Shown here one piece after another: positions 1 to 8,169 of a DNA stretch of 64,000 nucleotides. Positions within the stretch are counted from its first letter, which is position 1. The number at the start of each line of letters is the position of its first letter. The stretch is from an uncultured Eubacteriales bacterium. GTDB taxonomy: Bacteria; Bacillota; Clostridia; Oscillospirales; Oscillospiraceae. The DNA lies in the NCBI GenBank assembly GCA_900544765.1, contig UQWI01000014.1:1-64000 (forward strand), in the 5' to 3' direction. Both the position numbers and the translations under genes were made by a program. The notes beneath the pieces were generated by a model that was not told the origin of the DNA, searched no databases, and worked only from the letters and a program-made list of their open reading frames with translations.

Positions 1-612
1 GCCATATACCTGACCGAGTATGCCACCAACAAGAAGCTCGTGAGCATAATAGAGTTCGCCACCGAGACGCTGTCCGGCATGCCGAGCATCATCTTCGCCC
101 TCGTCGGCATGATGGTTTTCTGCCAGGCCTTCGGCCTCGGCACCAGCCTGATAGCTGGCGCGCTCAGCCTCGTTATGATGACCCTGCCGACCATCATCCG
201 CACCACTCAGGAGAGCCTCAAGACCGTGCCGCAGAGCTACCGCGAAGGCTCCCTCGCCCTCGGCAGCGGCAAGTGGCATATGATTCGCACCGTCGTTCTG
301 CCCAGCAGCATCGACGGCATCGTCACCGGCTGCATCCTTGCCGTCGGCCGCATCGTCGGCGAGAGCGCCATATTGATGTTCACCGCCGGTATGGGCATGC
401 GCATGGCCCAGTTCGGAGGAGATTCCGTCGGAGAGTTTTTCTCAAACTTCTTCGGGGCCGCCGGCTCCACCCTCACCGTGGCGCTCTACAACTACGCCAA
501 GGAGCGCGCCGACTTCAATAGCGCCTTTGCCGTGGCCGTCGTGCTGCTGGTGATTGCACTGGCAATCAACGTTGCCGCCAAGCTGGCCGGTAAAAAACTC
601 AAGAAAAACTGA
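1..612 (+). CDS. pstA: Phosphate ABC transporter permease PstA (5' end outside window)
   Basis: The frame is open from base 1, so the start lies upstream and about 203 C-terminal residues are visible. This is one of the two membrane permeases of the high-affinity PstSCAB phosphate importer. The visible part has several hydrophobic helices and the cytoplasmic coupling loop of ABC permeases ([18 protein letters not shown], about residues 80-97 of the visible part), which docks on PstB. pstB follows 20 bases downstream, then phoU and a PhoP/PhoR pair, the usual order of a Pst regulon. pstS and pstC are presumably just upstream. Phosphate-starvation control by the downstream two-component system is inferred from this order. 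Confidence 0.95.
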   Translation, partial: AIYLTEYATNKKLVSIIEFATETLSGMPSIIFALVGMMVFCQAFGLGTSLIAGALSLVMMTLPTIIRTTQESLKTVPQSYREGSLALGSGKWHMIRTVVLPSSIDGIVTGCILAVGRIVGESAILMFTAGMGMRMAQFGGDSVGEFFSNFFGAAGSTLTVALYNYAKERADFNSAFAVAVVLLVIALAINVAAKLAGKKLKKN

Positions 613-632
613 CAGTAGGAGAGATAATATAT

Positions 633-1427
633 ATGAGCGAGACCGTATACAGCGCCGGCGGCGCCGTCGCAGAGCGCACGATAATAGAGAGCCGCCACCT
701 CAACCTCTACTACGGCGAGAACCACGCCCTCAAGGACATAAACATAGAGATCCCCGCCAACCAGATAACCGCCCTCATCGGCCCCTCCGGCTGCGGCAAG
801 AGCACCTTCCTCAAGACCCTCAACCGCATGAACGACCTCGTCGAGGGCGTGAAGATAGACGGCGAGGTGCTGTATAACGGCGAGAACATCTACGGCAAGG
901 ACGTGGACGTCACCCGCCTGCGCAAGCAGATAGGCATGGTGTTCCAGAAGGCCAACCCCTTCCCCATGAGCATCTACGACAACATCGCCTACGGCCCGCG
1001 CACCCACGGCATCCGCGGTAAGGCCAGGCTGGACGACATCGTGGAGCGCTCCCTGCGCGACGCGGCTATCTGGGACGAGGTCAAGGACAGGCTCAACAAG
1101 AGCGCGCTCGGCCTCTCCGGCGGCCAGCAGCAGCGCCTCTGCATAGCCCGCGCCCTCGCCGTGGAGCCGGACATCCTGCTCATGGACGAGAGCACCAGCG
1201 CCCTAGACCCCATATCCACCAGCAAGATAGAAGACCTTGCCATGGAGCTGAAAAACCGCTATACTGTTATCATGGTGACGCACAATATGCAGCAGGCCGT
1301 GCGTGTCTCCGACAAGACCGCCTTTTTCCTGCTGGGCGAGCTGGTGGAGTTCGGAGATACCGAGCGCGTGTTCTCGCACCCGCAGGAGAAGCGCACCGAG
1401 GACTACATCACCGGGAGGTTCGGTTGA
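633..1427 (+). CDS. pstB: Phosphate ABC transporter ATP-binding protein PstB
   Basis: The 264-residue ATPase energises phosphate import by PstCA. Visible motifs are Walker [10 protein letters not shown] (residues 50-58), the Q-loop in [16 protein letters not shown], the signature [15 protein letters not shown] and Walker B LLMDEST followed by the D-loop SALDP and a switch histidine in VTHNMQQA. The residue after the Walker B glutamate is serine, where many ABC ATPases have proline. The ATG at 633 follows an AGGAGAG ribosome binding site. The length and the PstB-typical NPFPMS(I)YDN segment make the assignment safe. phoU starts one base after the stop. Confidence 0.97.
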   Translation: MSETVYSAGGAVAERTIIESRHLNLYYGENHALKDINIEIPANQITALIGPSGCGKSTFLKTLNRMNDLVEGVKIDGEVLYNGENIYGKDVDVTRLRKQIGMVFQKANPFPMSIYDNIAYGPRTHGIRGKARLDDIVERSLRDAAIWDEVKDRLNKSALGLSGGQQQRLCIARALAVEPDILLMDESTSALDPISTSKIEDLAMELKNRYTVIMVTHNMQQAVRVSDKTAFFLLGELVEFGDTERVFSHPQEKRTEDYITGRFG

Positions 1428-1428
1428 T

Positions 1429-2082
1429 ATGCGCATAAAATTCGACGAGCAGCTGGCTCTGCTCAACCACGAGCTTATAGCCATGGGCGCGCTGTGCGAG
1501 GAGGCCATCGCCATCACCGCGCGCAGCGTAATGGACAACGACCGCGGCCTGAGCGCGCGCGTGCGTGACCTGGAGTATCAGATAGACCAGAAGGAGCGCG
1601 AGATAGAGACCATCTGCCTCAAGCTGCTGCTCCAGCAGCAGCCCGTGGCGAGCGATTTGCGCCTAATATCCGCCGCGCTGAAGATGATAACCGACATGGA
1701 GCGCATCGGCGACCAGGCGCTGGATATCTCCGACACTGCGGGCTTTATGGGCCCGATTGCAGAGGAGGACGCAGGGCTCGTCGGAGACCTGGCCCGCACC
1801 GTCATAGGCATGGTCACGGACAGCGTCGACGCCTTTGTGCGTCAGGACAAGGACGCCGCCGCCGCGGTTATAAAGCGCGACGACGAGGCCGACAACCTGT
1901 TTACGCAGATTAAATCCGGCATTATAGAGCGCCTGGCCAACAGCCAGGGCGAGGGCGAGTATGCGCTGGATCTGCTGATGATAGCCAAGTACCTCGAGCG
2001 CATCGGCGACCACGCGACAAACATAGCCGAGTGGGTCGAGTTCGCCGAGACCGGCCAATACAAGGGCGGAGAGGTCATATAA
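1429..2082 (+). CDS. phoU: Phosphate signalling regulator PhoU
   Basis: The 217-residue all-helical PhoU links the Pst transporter to the PhoR kinase and represses the Pho response when phosphate is plentiful. It shows the family's two tandem three-helix repeats, each with a metal-binding E-R-I-G-D motif (DMERIGDQALDIS and YLERIGDHATNIAEW). The ATG at 1429 is chosen because it is preceded by GGGAGGT inside the end of pstB and gives the usual PhoU N-terminus MRIKFDEQL. A longer in-frame extension into pstB is unlikely. It is probably cotranscribed with pstB and the downstream regulator. Confidence 0.95.
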   Translation: MRIKFDEQLALLNHELIAMGALCEEAIAITARSVMDNDRGLSARVRDLEYQIDQKEREIETICLKLLLQQQPVASDLRLISAALKMITDMERIGDQALDISDTAGFMGPIAEEDAGLVGDLARTVIGMVTDSVDAFVRQDKDAAAAVIKRDDEADNLFTQIKSGIIERLANSQGEGEYALDLLMIAKYLERIGDHATNIAEWVEFAETGQYKGGEVI

Positions 2083-2134
2083 GGGCCGTGCCGCACACAG
2101 TGAGCGTTAATTGTTATCAGTGGGAGTGACGAAC

Positions 2135-2815
2135 ATGATATACTGCGTAGAGGACGACTCGGCCATCAGGGATATCGAGGTCTACGCCCTGCGCTCTACG
2201 GGCTTCGAGGCCGAGGGCCTGGAGTCCGGCGAACAGCTGTTCGAGGCGATAAAGAAGCAGCTGCCGGAGCTAATCATCCTCGACGTGATGCTGCCGGGGG
2301 AGGACGGCCTGGAGATACTCAGGCGCATCCGACAGAGCGTCGTTACCCGCTCTGTCCCCGTGATTATGGCCACTGCGCGTGGCGAGGAGTACGACAAGAT
2401 AACCGGCCTCGACTCCGGTGCGGACGACTACCTGGTAAAGCCCTTCGGCATGATGGAAATGGTGTCCCGTGTGCGCGCGGTGCTGCGCCGGGCGGGCGTG
2501 AGCGACACAACCCGCGAGCGCAGCCTGAGCCTGGGCGCCCTGACGCTTGACCCGTCGAGCCACACCGTCACTGCGGCCGGGCAGCCGGTAACGCTCACGC
2601 TCAAGGAGTTTGAGCTGCTGCGCACAATGATGGCCAAGCCGGGCGTCGTGTTCACGCGCGACCGGCTGCTCAGCGAGGTATGGGGTACTGATTATGACGG
2701 AGAGACGCGTACGGTCGACGTACACATACGCACCCTTCGCCAGAAGCTCGGCGAGTGCGGAGCTATGATAGGCACGGTACGCGGCGTGGGATACCGAATG
2801 GAGGCCAATCCATGA
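2135..2815 (+). CDS. phoP: PhoP/PhoB-type response regulator
   Basis: The 226-residue OmpR/PhoB-family regulator has a receiver domain with the acidic pair near residues 6-8 (EDD), phospho-acceptor D50 in LIILDVMLPG and the conserved K in LVKPFG. It ends in a winged helix (LTLKEFELLRTMM...DVHIRTLRQKLGE...IGTVRGVGYRM). It probably activates pst and other phosphate genes when phosphorylated by the kinase encoded downstream. The ATG at 2135 is chosen because GGGAG lies 8 bases upstream; a TTG at 2111 is also in frame but lacks a good ribosome binding site. The stop overlaps the kinase start as ATGA. The Pho assignment rests on the neighbours. Confidence 0.92.
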   Translation: MIYCVEDDSAIRDIEVYALRSTGFEAEGLESGEQLFEAIKKQLPELIILDVMLPGEDGLEILRRIRQSVVTRSVPVIMATARGEEYDKITGLDSGADDYLVKPFGMMEMVSRVRAVLRRAGVSDTTRERSLSLGALTLDPSSHTVTAAGQPVTLTLKEFELLRTMMAKPGVVFTRDRLLSEVWGTDYDGETRTVDVHIRTLRQKLGECGAMIGTVRGVGYRMEANP

Positions 2816-4464
2816 CAAAGCGTATTTTCCGCAGCGTCTTTTTGGCGAGCCTGGTGGTCTTTTTGGCCGGGCTCGCCCTTGTCGTAGGCGCGCTGTACAA
2901 CTATTTCGCCACCCATCAGGCCGAGCAGCTGCGCGTGGAGGCGCAGCTTGCAGCCCACGGCGTGGAGCTCAGCGGGCTGGACTACTTCGACGGACTGGAC
3001 GACGATGATATCCGCCTCACCTGGATAGCGGCCGACGGCACGGTCATATACGACACCGACGCCGAAGCCGGGGATATGGAGAACCACGCCGAGCGCGAGG
3101 AGTTCCGCGAAGCGCTGCAATACGGCTACGGCGAAGGCGAGCGCACGAGCAACACGCTCTCGGAAAAGACGGTCTATTATGCCATACGCCTGACGGACGG
3201 GAGCGTCCTGCGCACGGCGGAGTCCCATTACACTGTCCCGACGCTGCTGCTCGGCATAATCCAGCCGCTGCTGCTCATACTTCTGCTTGCTCTGCTCCTG
3301 TCCGCATGGCTGGCCTCGCGCCTTTCCAAGCGCATAGTCGGCCCGCTCAACGCCATCGACTTGGACAAGCCGCTGGAGAACGAGGTGTACGACGAGCTCA
3401 GCCCCCTGCTGAGCCGCGTGGAGCATCAGCAGAGGCAGATAACTTCGCAGCTGGAAGAGCTGAACCGGCGCAAGGAGGAGTTCACCGCTATAACCGACTC
3501 CATGAGCGAGGGCCTGATACTTATAGACAGCACGGGCGTGGTTATGAGCGTGAACCCCAGCGCAAGGGAGATATTCGGAGTGGACACCTCGAGCGAGGGC
3601 CGCGACGTGCTGACGATAGACCGCTCTCCGGAGGTGCGCGAGCTGCTTGAAAAGTGCGGCAGCGGCGAGAGGGCGGAGGGCTATATCACCCGCGGCGAGC
3701 GCGAGTATATGCTGACCGCCAGCCCCGTGGTAGCCGGCAAAACCAAGAACGGCATCGTGCTCCTGGCCGTGGACGTGACCGAAAAGCTGCGCGCCGAGCG
3801 TCTCAGGCGCGAGTTCACCGCGAACGTCTCGCATGAGCTCAAGACGCCGCTGCACTCCATCATGGGTGCGGCCGAGCTGCTTCAGAGCGGGCTGGTAAAG
3901 CCCGAGGACCAGGAGCGTTTCCTCTCCCGCATACGCAGCGAGGCGGGACGCCTCGTCGAGCTGGTGCAGGACGTCATCAACCTATCCCGCCTGGACGAGG
4001 GCGAGGACTTCCCGCGCGAGGACACGGACATGTATGTGCTCGCAAAGGAGGTCGCGGCGAATGTCTCCGACGAGGCGGAGCGGCGCGGGGTCACCGTCAG
4101 CGTCGGCGGCTCCGGCGGCACGGTCTGCGGCGTGCGCCGCCTGCTGTGGGAGATAGTATGGAACCTCGCGGAGAACGCAATCAAGTATTCGAAGAGCGAG
4201 GGCGGACGGGCGGCCATAGACGTCAGCACGCTGGACGACGGGCATGTGCGCGTGACGGTGTCCGACAACGGGGTCGGCATCCCCAAGGAGGCGCAGGAGC
4301 GCGTGTTTGAGCGCTTCTACCGCGTCGACAAGAGCCACAGCCGCGAGACCGGCGGCACGGGCCTCGGCCTGTCCATAGTCAAGCACGCCGCCCAGTACCA
4401 CAACGCCCATGTCTCGCTCGAGAGCGAGCCGGGCGAGGGTACAAAAATAAGCGTCACCTTTTAA
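2812..4464 (+). CDS. phoR: PhoR-type sensor histidine kinase
   Basis: The 550-residue membrane kinase has a TM helix at about 8-30, an extracytoplasmic segment to about 142, a second TM at about 145-166, a HAMP-like linker, a PAS domain (about 225-325) with a sequence typical of PhoR-family kinases, a HisKA domain with phospho-acceptor H341 in NVSHELKTPLHS, and a HATPase domain with the N box (NLAENAIKYS), G1 (DNGVGIP) and G2 (GGTGLGLSIVKH). It should phosphorylate the regulator encoded upstream, whose stop it overlaps as ATGA. The linkage with pst and phoU argues for phosphate sensing through PhoU. It is the last gene of the operon and is followed by a hairpin terminator. Confidence 0.94.
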   Translation: MTKRIFRSVFLASLVVFLAGLALVVGALYNYFATHQAEQLRVEAQLAAHGVELSGLDYFDGLDDDDIRLTWIAADGTVIYDTDAEAGDMENHAEREEFREALQYGYGEGERTSNTLSEKTVYYAIRLTDGSVLRTAESHYTVPTLLLGIIQPLLLILLLALLLSAWLASRLSKRIVGPLNAIDLDKPLENEVYDELSPLLSRVEHQQRQITSQLEELNRRKEEFTAITDSMSEGLILIDSTGVVMSVNPSAREIFGVDTSSEGRDVLTIDRSPEVRELLEKCGSGERAEGYITRGEREYMLTASPVVAGKTKNGIVLLAVDVTEKLRAERLRREFTANVSHELKTPLHSIMGAAELLQSGLVKPEDQERFLSRIRSEAGRLVELVQDVINLSRLDEGEDFPREDTDMYVLAKEVAANVSDEAERRGVTVSVGGSGGTVCGVRRLLWEIVWNLAENAIKYSKSEGGRAAIDVSTLDDGHVRVTVSDNGVGIPKEAQERVFERFYRVDKSHSRETGGTGLGLSIVKHAAQYHNAHVSLESEPGEGTKISVTF

Positions 4465-4466
4465 AA

Positions 4467-4500
4467 CAGCACCCCCGGCCTTTGATGGCAGGGGGTGCTG
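4467..4500. terminator. Hairpin terminator between phoR and rubredoxin gene
   Basis: A perfect 10-bp stem (4467-4476 with 4491-4500) surrounds a 14-base loop between convergent genes. A T-rich tract follows on the minus strand (TTTTAA), and the plus strand is followed by CTATAT. It probably ends both the phosphate operon and the minus-strand rubredoxin transcript. Confidence 0.75.
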
Positions 4501-4515
4501 CTATATGTGCTCTCT

Positions 4516-4674
4516 TTATTCACTGGGCAAGAAGTCGTCCTTTGCCGCGCCGCACAGGGGACAGCTCCAGTCGTCCGGGAGGTCGTAGAAGCCGGAGCCT
4601 TCGGGCAGGCCCATGCCCGGTATAAACTCGTCCTCGTCAAATACGAAGCCGCAGTGCTCGCATATGTATTTCAA
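4516..4674 (-). CDS. Rubredoxin
   Basis: This 52-residue rubredoxin is a one-electron carrier with a single Fe(Cys)4 site. The two cysteine knuckles are YICEHCGF near the N-terminus and WSCPLCGAAK near the C-terminus. The start is a TTG (plus-strand CAA at 4672-4674), chosen because AGGAG lies 7 bases upstream and the resulting protein has exactly the usual rubredoxin length. Longer in-frame extensions run through the terminator of the neighbouring gene and are rejected. In strict anaerobes it commonly serves superoxide or peroxide reductases or flavodiiron proteins, none of which is in this window. Confidence 0.93.
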   Translation of the reverse strand: MKYICEHCGFVFDEDEFIPGMGLPEGSGFYDLPDDWSCPLCGAAKDDFLPSE

Positions 4675-4705
4675 GATATCACTCCTAAACGCAGCATGGG
4701 GCAAA

Positions 4706-4738
4706 ACGCCGCCCCGCACTCCGGGTGCGGGGCGGCGT
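4706..4738 (-). terminator. Rho-independent terminator after the NifX-like gene
   Basis: A perfect 14-bp GC-rich stem (4706-4719 with 4725-4738) is followed on the minus strand by TTTT. It lies immediately after the stop of the NifX-like gene and upstream of the rubredoxin ribosome binding site, so the rubredoxin may be expressed by readthrough or from its own promoter. Confidence 0.85.
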
Positions 4739-4747
4739 CCGTAAAGC

Positions 4748-5149
4748 TTATTTGCTGTGGCATCCGCAGTGGTCGTCACCGTGGTGCTCGCAGTGGCCGC
4801 CGTGCTCACCGTCGTGGTGGTCGCAGTTGGGGTTGGGATTGTAGGCGAGGCTGCCGCCGAGCAGCGCCTCGACCGCGAAGTCGGCCAGGCCGGTGATGCC
4901 GCCGAATACACGGATGCCGCACATGCCGAGCGCGTTCACCGCGCCGGGCCCTATGCCGCCGCAGATTAGCGTGTCCACGCCCTGCTTGGCCAGGAAGGTG
5001 GCGAGGGCCTCGTGGCCCGCTCCGGCGGTGTCGACGACTTCGCTGGAGACGACCTTGCCGTCCTCTGCCGTATAAATTTTGAAGCGCTCGGTGTGACCAA
5101 AGTGCTGGAAAATCATTTCGTTTTCATCGTAAGTGACTGCTATTTTCAT
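4748..5149 (-). CDS. NifX/NifB-like dinitrogenase iron-molybdenum cofactor family protein with His-rich tail
   Basis: The 133-residue protein has the NifX/MTH1175-like fold: MKIAVTYDEN start, the QHFGHTERF motif (binding-site region) and a GIGPGAVNAL loop. Family members bind iron-sulfur or iron-molybdenum clusters, but most copies in non-diazotrophs have no defined function. The last 25 or so residues are strikingly rich in His, Cys, Asp and Gly (for example CEHHGDDHCGCHSK), suggesting metal binding or storage. The ATG at 5147-5149 follows AGGAGG with 8-base spacing. No nif genes are present, so a role in nitrogen fixation is not supported. Confidence 0.88.
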   Translation of the reverse strand: MKIAVTYDENEMIFQHFGHTERFKIYTAEDGKVVSSEVVDTAGAGHEALATFLAKQGVDTLICGGIGPGAVNALGMCGIRVFGGITGLADFAVEALLGGSLAYNPNPNCDHHDGEHGGHCEHHGDDHCGCHSK

Positions 5150-5206
5150 CGATTGTTCCTCCTGTCGGCGGCCTACGGCCGCTGGTGTTGGCGTTGATTA
5201 CTTATA

Positions 5207-5235
5207 ATTAAAGAACTTTTGTGCGAATTAGTCAA
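5207..5235 (-). promoter_or_regulatory. Sigma-A-type promoter for the NifX-like gene
   Basis: On the minus strand TTGACT (5230-5235) and TTTAAT (5207-5212) are separated by 17 bases, about 60 bases upstream of the ATG at 5149. Confidence 0.55.
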
Positions 5236-5561
5236 GAGGAAAAATGACAAATGCGCCTGAATCGTTAAAGTGGTGCAAATACTTTGCTTCCAAAGCGGTC
5301 CTCGGCAATGGACAAACCGCCCGGCGTGATGGTATAATATGTCCGCGCCGGCCTTGCCGCGCAAGGCCGCGCCCATCGGGCGAGCCTTTTGCCGAGCAAA
5401 AGGCTGCGCGCCCATGTTACACTGATGGCATGGCCTGCGATGCAGGCCGCGCCGCCCATGCGGCGAGCAAGCGCCGTGCGCTTGCAGCCATGGTATAATA
5501 TGTCCGCGCCGGCCTCAGGCCGCGCAGGAAACGACAGTTTTATGGAAGCGAGGAGGCCGGG
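5236..5561. repeat. Repeat- and hairpin-rich spacer with a 26-bp direct repeat carrying TATAAT
   Basis: No gene is supported here. A 26-bp exact direct repeat occurs at 5329-5354 and 5490-5515. Each copy contains TATAAT (5333-5338 and 5494-5499) and the similarity continues imperfectly for about 10 more bases. The first copy also has a possible -35, TGGACA at 5309-5314, with an 18-base spacer. Between and around the copies are short perfect inverted repeats, the best being 5383-5392 with 5396-5405 (AGCCTTTTGC/GCAAAAGGCT). The block probably supplies the promoter of the MscS gene downstream; the duplicated origin is inferred. Confidence 0.6.
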
Positions 5562-6422
5562 ATGATATACACAGGAAGCATAGCCGAGAACCTTATACCG
5601 GAAAAGACCATAGGGGAAACCGTTCAGCAGCTGCTCAATACAGATATAGGCGGGTTCTCTCTAGGCAATATACTCGCTGCGGTTGTAATATTCCTTGTCT
5701 GCCTTGTGCTGATAAAGCTGTGCCTGAAATTCACGCGCAGGGCCCTGGAAAAAACGAGGCTTGACGACGCGATAAAACGGATAATTGTCAGCGTGGAGCG
5801 CGCCGTGCTCTGGGTCACGGCGGCCATAGTCATCCTGGGGCAGCTCAATATATCCACCACCTCGCTGGTAGCGCTGGTGAGCGTTGCAGGCCTGGCGCTC
5901 TCGCTCTCGCTTCAGAACACGCTCTCCAACGTGTTTGCGGGCGTTACGCTGCTGATGACGCGGCCCTTCGCCGTCGGCGACTTCATAGAGAGCGGCACTA
6001 CAAGCGGCACGGTTACGCGGATGGGCCTCTTTTATGTGACCCTCCTGACCGCCGACCGGAAGGAGATACACGTCCCGAACAGCGATATCTCGGCCAGCCG
6101 GCTCACAAACTATACGGCTGAACCCCGACGCCGCGTCGATTTGAACTTCGGGCTCGAGTACAGCTGCGATGCCGAGGCAGTGCGCTCCGCTCTGCTGGCC
6201 GCAGCGAAGGAGGACGGGCGTGTGCTCGACGATCCGGAGCCGGTGGTCGTAGTGAGCGCTTACCTCGCCAGCAGTGTGCAGTACACGCTGCGCGCCTGGG
6301 CTTCGACAGGGGATTACTGGGACGTCTACTACGCGCTCAACGAGAGCTCGCGGCGCCATCTGGAGGACGCCGGGCTGAGCCTGGCCTTCGACCGCATCGA
6401 CGTGCGCATCGTCGAAAAGTGA
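5562..6422 (+). CDS. Small-conductance mechanosensitive channel, MscS family
   Basis: The 286-residue protein is a minimal MscS-type channel that opens under membrane tension to release solutes during osmotic downshock. It has hydrophobic helices at about 34-58 and 80-100 and the pore-lining TM3 region rich in Gly and Ala (GLALSLSLQNTLSNVFAGV), followed by the beta domain signature RPFAVGDFI and a C-terminal alpha/beta domain (VPNSDISASRLTNYT). The ATG at 5562 follows GAGGAG with good spacing. It stands alone behind the repeat-rich spacer and is separated by about 50 bases from the next gene. Confidence 0.95.
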   Translation: MIYTGSIAENLIPEKTIGETVQQLLNTDIGGFSLGNILAAVVIFLVCLVLIKLCLKFTRRALEKTRLDDAIKRIIVSVERAVLWVTAAIVILGQLNISTTSLVALVSVAGLALSLSLQNTLSNVFAGVTLLMTRPFAVGDFIESGTTSGTVTRMGLFYVTLLTADRKEIHVPNSDISASRLTNYTAEPRRRVDLNFGLEYSCDAEAVRSALLAAAKEDGRVLDDPEPVVVVSAYLASSVQYTLRAWASTGDYWDVYYALNESSRRHLEDAGLSLAFDRIDVRIVEK

Positions 6423-6474
6423 GAATGCCGCGGAAACCGTTTTGAATTTATCAACATATATGGAGGTAATGACC

Positions 6475-8169
6475 ATGGGTAAGAAAATAGTTATAGTAGG
6501 CGGTGTCGCCGGAGGGGCCACTGCCGCCGCGCGCCTTCGCCGTCTCGACGAGAGCGCCGAGATAATTGTCCTCGAGCGCACCGGGTTCGTGTCCTACGCA
6601 AACTGCGGCCTGCCGTACTACGTCGGCGGCGTTATCCCCGAGAAGAGCTCCCTCACGCTGCAGAGCCCGGAGAGCTTCAGAATACGCTTCAACATCGACG
6701 TGCGCGTACTGAGCGAGGTCACGGCCATAGACCGCGAAAGCAAGACCGTCGCCGTAAGGAACCTGGCCACGGGCGAGGAGTACAGCCTTCCCTATGACAA
6801 GCTCATCCTTTCCCCCGGCGCAAAGGCCATGGTACCCGACACCCCGGGCGTACACTCAAAGCGCGTACTCAAGCTGCGTACCGTTGAGGACGCGCTCGAG
6901 ATGCGCCGCATTGTGGAGGAGGAGAAGCCGGAGCGCGCCGTGGTCGTCGGCGGCGGATTCATCGGCCTCGAGGCGGCCGAGAACCTCATGGAGGCGGGCG
7001 TCAAAGTCACGCTGCTGCAGCGCAGCGAGCAGGTACTGCCTCCCCTCGACTGGGATATGGCCTGCGAACTGCACTCCCACCTGCGTGAAAAGGGCCTGGA
7101 CCTGCGCTTCAAGCACTCCGTTGAGAGCTACGAGGAGCTTGAAAACGGCATCCGCGTCCACGTCGCGGGCCGAGAGAGCATAGACTGCTCCTTCGTCGTC
7201 CTCGCCGTCGGCGTCGTGCCGGAGAGCGAGCTCGCTGCGGCCGCGGGTCTCGAGCTCGGCCCCAAGGGCTCCATCATGGTGGACAGCCATATGCGCACCT
7301 CCGACCCCGACATCTACGCCGTGGGCGACGCCGTGCCGGTCACCGACCCCGTCACCGGCAAGCTGAAGCTCACCCCGCTGGCAGGCCCGGCCAACAAGCA
7401 GGGCCGCATCGCCGCCGACAACATCTGCGGTATCCAGAGCGAGTACCACGGCACGCTGGGCTCCTCCGTCGTGAAGGTCTTTGACCTCACCGCCGCCACA
7501 ACCGGCCTCAACGAGAAGGGCGCAAAGGCGGCTGGAGTGAAGTATGAGCGCATCGTCGGCTACTGGGGCAACCACGCGGGCTACTACCCCGGCGCGCAGA
7601 ACATGCTTGTAAAGGTGCTCTTCGACCCCGACAGCGGCAAGATTCTCGGCGCACAGATAGTCGGCCCCTCCGGCGTCGACAAGCGCATCGACGTCTTTGC
7701 CACCGCCATCCGCGCCGGGATGACCGGCGCCGACCTCGCCGAGCTCGAGCTGAGCTACGCGCCGCCCTACGGCAGCGCCAAGGACCCCGTCAACATGTGC
7801 GGCTTCATGATTGAGAACATCACCGGCGGCATTGTCAAGCAGTTCCACTGGGATGAGGTTGTTGCCCTGCCCCGCGACGGCAGCGTGACCCTGCTCGACG
7901 TGCGCAATCCGGGCGAGTACGAGCGCGGGCACATAGACGGCGCAATCAACATCGCCCTCGACGGCATCCGCGACCACCTTGACGAGCTCGACAAGTCCAA
8001 GCCCGTCTACGTCAACTGCTTCTCCGGCATGCGCAGCTACATCGCCTGCCGCATCCTGAGCGGCAGCGGCTTCGACGTCTACAACCTCTCCGGCGGCTGG
8101 CGCTTCTACGACCTGACTATGCGCGGCAAGGCCGACAACGACCACTACCCCTGCGGAGAGTGCAAATGA
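6475..8169 (+). CDS. cdr: CoA-disulfide reductase fused to a C-terminal rhodanese domain
   Basis: The 564-residue flavoprotein combines an NAD(P)H:CoA-disulfide/polysulfide reductase with a sulfurtransferase. The N-terminal FAD fold starts GGVAGGATAAAR, and the active-site cysteine is C44 in YANCGLPYY. An NADH-binding fold follows (VVVGGGFIGLEAAENL) and a dimerisation domain runs to about 450. The rhodanese domain ends the protein with active-site C515 in NCFSGMRSY. A Cys pair near the end (CGEC) is unusual. The ATG at 6475 is preferred over the in-frame ATG at 6469 because GGAGG at 6462-6466 is 8 bases from the former and only 2 from the latter. It overlaps malic enzyme as ATGA. Confidence 0.92.
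   Translation: MGKKIVIVGGVAGGATAAARLRRLDESAEIIVLERTGFVSYANCGLPYYVGGVIPEKSSLTLQSPESFRIRFNIDVRVLSEVTAIDRESKTVAVRNLATGEEYSLPYDKLILSPGAKAMVPDTPGVHSKRVLKLRTVEDALEMRRIVEEEKPERAVVVGGGFIGLEAAENLMEAGVKVTLLQRSEQVLPPLDWDMACELHSHLREKGLDLRFKHSVESYEELENGIRVHVAGRESIDCSFVVLAVGVVPESELAAAAGLELGPKGSIMVDSHMRTSDPDIYAVGDAVPVTDPVTGKLKLTPLAGPANKQGRIAADNICGIQSEYHGTLGSSVVKVFDLTAATTGLNEKGAKAAGVKYERIVGYWGNHAGYYPGAQNMLVKVLFDPDSGKILGAQIVGPSGVDKRIDVFATAIRAGMTGADLAELELSYAPPYGSAKDPVNMCGFMIENITGGIVKQFHWDEVVALPRDGSVTLLDVRNPGEYERGHIDGAINIALDGIRDHLDELDKSKPVYVNCFSGMRSYIACRILSGSGFDVYNLSGGWRFYDLTMRGKADNDHYPCGECK

Noticed and set aside
4748..5149. Nitrogen-fixation gene
   Set aside because: NifX-like domain only; no nifHDK or nifBEN genes in the window, and such proteins are common in non-fixing anaerobes.
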